Shown: piece after piece, positions 5,291-5,695 of the stretch
Layout: each line of letters begins with the position of its first letter
Position numbering within the stretch: position 1 is the stretch's first letter
From: a bacterium
GTDB taxonomy: Bacteria; Auribacterota; UBA3054; B51-G9
DNA: 5,695 nucleotides
Direction: 5' to 3'
NCBI GenBank assembly: GCA_029939815.1
Contig: JAOZSF010000025.1
Span: 6,427-12,121, forward strand
Made by a program: the position numbers and the translations under genes
Notes under the pieces: generated by a model
What the model was told of the DNA's origin: nothing
The model's input: the letters and a program-made list of their open reading frames with translations, nothing else
Databases searched by the model: none

Positions 5291-5695
5291 TTATTTTCCA
5301 GGTTTTATATGCAAACATGTTGCAAGTCCGCGACCGATAGCCACTCTTGACTCACCGGCTTTTATCAGTACCGGTGCGCTGTGATTGTTTTGCAAAACTT
5401 TTATTTTCGTTCCAACTCGAACGCCCATTCCGGCAAGGCGGCGGGTTTTGTCTGCTCCGCCGGCAATTCTTTTTAATGTCCCGGTTTCGCCGCGATTCAT
5501 CATTGTCAGTGGAATAGTGTTATCTTCTTCAAGTTTATCTGCATCAAGATGTTCAAGAAAATCACAAAGCCGGTTGTATGTTGTTGCGCCAAGCGCGTGT
5601 TCAACTTTGCAAGCATCGGTTTCCGCAATTTCATCAGGAACCCGAAGAACGTCAGTAAGAAATGACCTGATAGTTTTATGCCGTGCCGCAACCTG
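5291..5695 (-). CDS. DtxR-family iron-dependent regulator with fused C-terminal FeoA domain (5' part outside window)
   Basis: Seen: 134 codons open to the window edge and ending at TAA 5291. Residues about 1-55 match the metal-binding and dimerisation domain (ARHKTIRSFL, then ETDACKVEHAL). Residues about 62-134 are a FeoA/SH3-like domain (GETGTLKRIAGG, RRLAGMGV, GTKIKVL, AIGRGLATCLHI). Family knowledge: C29, E32 and H33 correspond to DtxR Cys102, Glu105 and His106; a Cys at the first position is the Fe2+ (DtxR/IdeR) pattern, whereas MntR has Glu. The ancillary-site Glu and His of DtxR appear replaced (R10, E25), so the second site is probably different. The N-terminal winged helix lies upstream of the window. 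Inference: it senses Fe2+ and represses feoB and possibly its own gene. An ATG at 5503 could be misread as a separate 70-aa FeoA, but the frame is continuous with the repressor domain. Confidence 0.88.
   Translation of the reverse strand, partial: QVAARHKTIRSFLTDVLRVPDEIAETDACKVEHALGATTYNRLCDFLEHLDADKLEEDNTIPLTMMNRGETGTLKRIAGGADKTRRLAGMGVRVGTKIKVLQNNHSAPVLIKAGESRVAIGRGLATCLHIKPGK

Noticed and set aside
5291..5503. Stand-alone 70-aa FeoA
   Set aside because: The frame continues upstream without a stop to the window edge and encodes a DtxR dimerisation domain; the ATG is internal.
5506..5691. 61-aa minus-strand ORF
   Set aside because: A different frame of the regulator gene; the regulator frame matches the DtxR family, this one matches nothing.

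Overview
All recognisable genes lie on the minus strand, so the window reads right to left: a DtxR-family iron regulator (partial), feoB, nfnA, a HepT/MntA-type HEPN-nucleotidyltransferase pair, and nfnB (its last few codons lie beyond base 1). The gene content suggests an anaerobic, probably fermentative bacterium. It has ferrous iron uptake through FeoB and the electron-bifurcating transhydrogenase NfnAB, which couples ferredoxin, NAD(H) and NADP(H). Moderate-to-low G+C, mostly poor Shine-Dalgarno sites with A-rich leaders, and a GTTNGAC heptamer tract between genes hint at a Bacteroidota/Ignavibacteriota/Cloacimonadota-like lineage. That placement is an inference and weak.

Right part (5695-3177): the C-terminal 134 residues of a DtxR-type regulator, with the Cys-x2-Glu-His metal site and a fused C-terminal FeoA (SH3-like) domain, followed after 74 nt by feoB. 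No free-standing feoA is seen. The 74-nt gap holds a perfect 9-bp inverted repeat. This looks like an iron-sensing and iron-uptake module.

Middle (3176-2207): a 136-nt gap carrying three GTCNAAC/GTTNGAC heptamers just after the feoB stop, an extended -10 box and a good ribosome binding site leads into nfnA. NfnA is the FAD/[2Fe-2S] subunit with the Asp/3-Cys cluster signature.

Left part (2206-1): nfnA and nfnB are normally adjacent, because their products form one heterodimer. Here they are split by a visibly AT-richer two-gene cassette of the HepT (HEPN, RNLTSHIY) and MntA (GS-x10-DID) type, a toxin/antitoxin-like pair. The MntA reading frame has no stop codon. It passes through a run of 13 A residues directly into the nfnB start codon in the same frame. 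One A fewer would end MntA at a TGA overlapping the nfnB ATG (ATGA). This is the most unusual feature of the window: a toxin-antitoxin pair wired into a core redox operon, with a homopolymer at the junction that decides between two separate proteins and a MntA-NfnB fusion.

There is no gene-free stretch longer than 300 bases. No tRNA, rRNA, CRISPR array, transposase or phage gene was seen.
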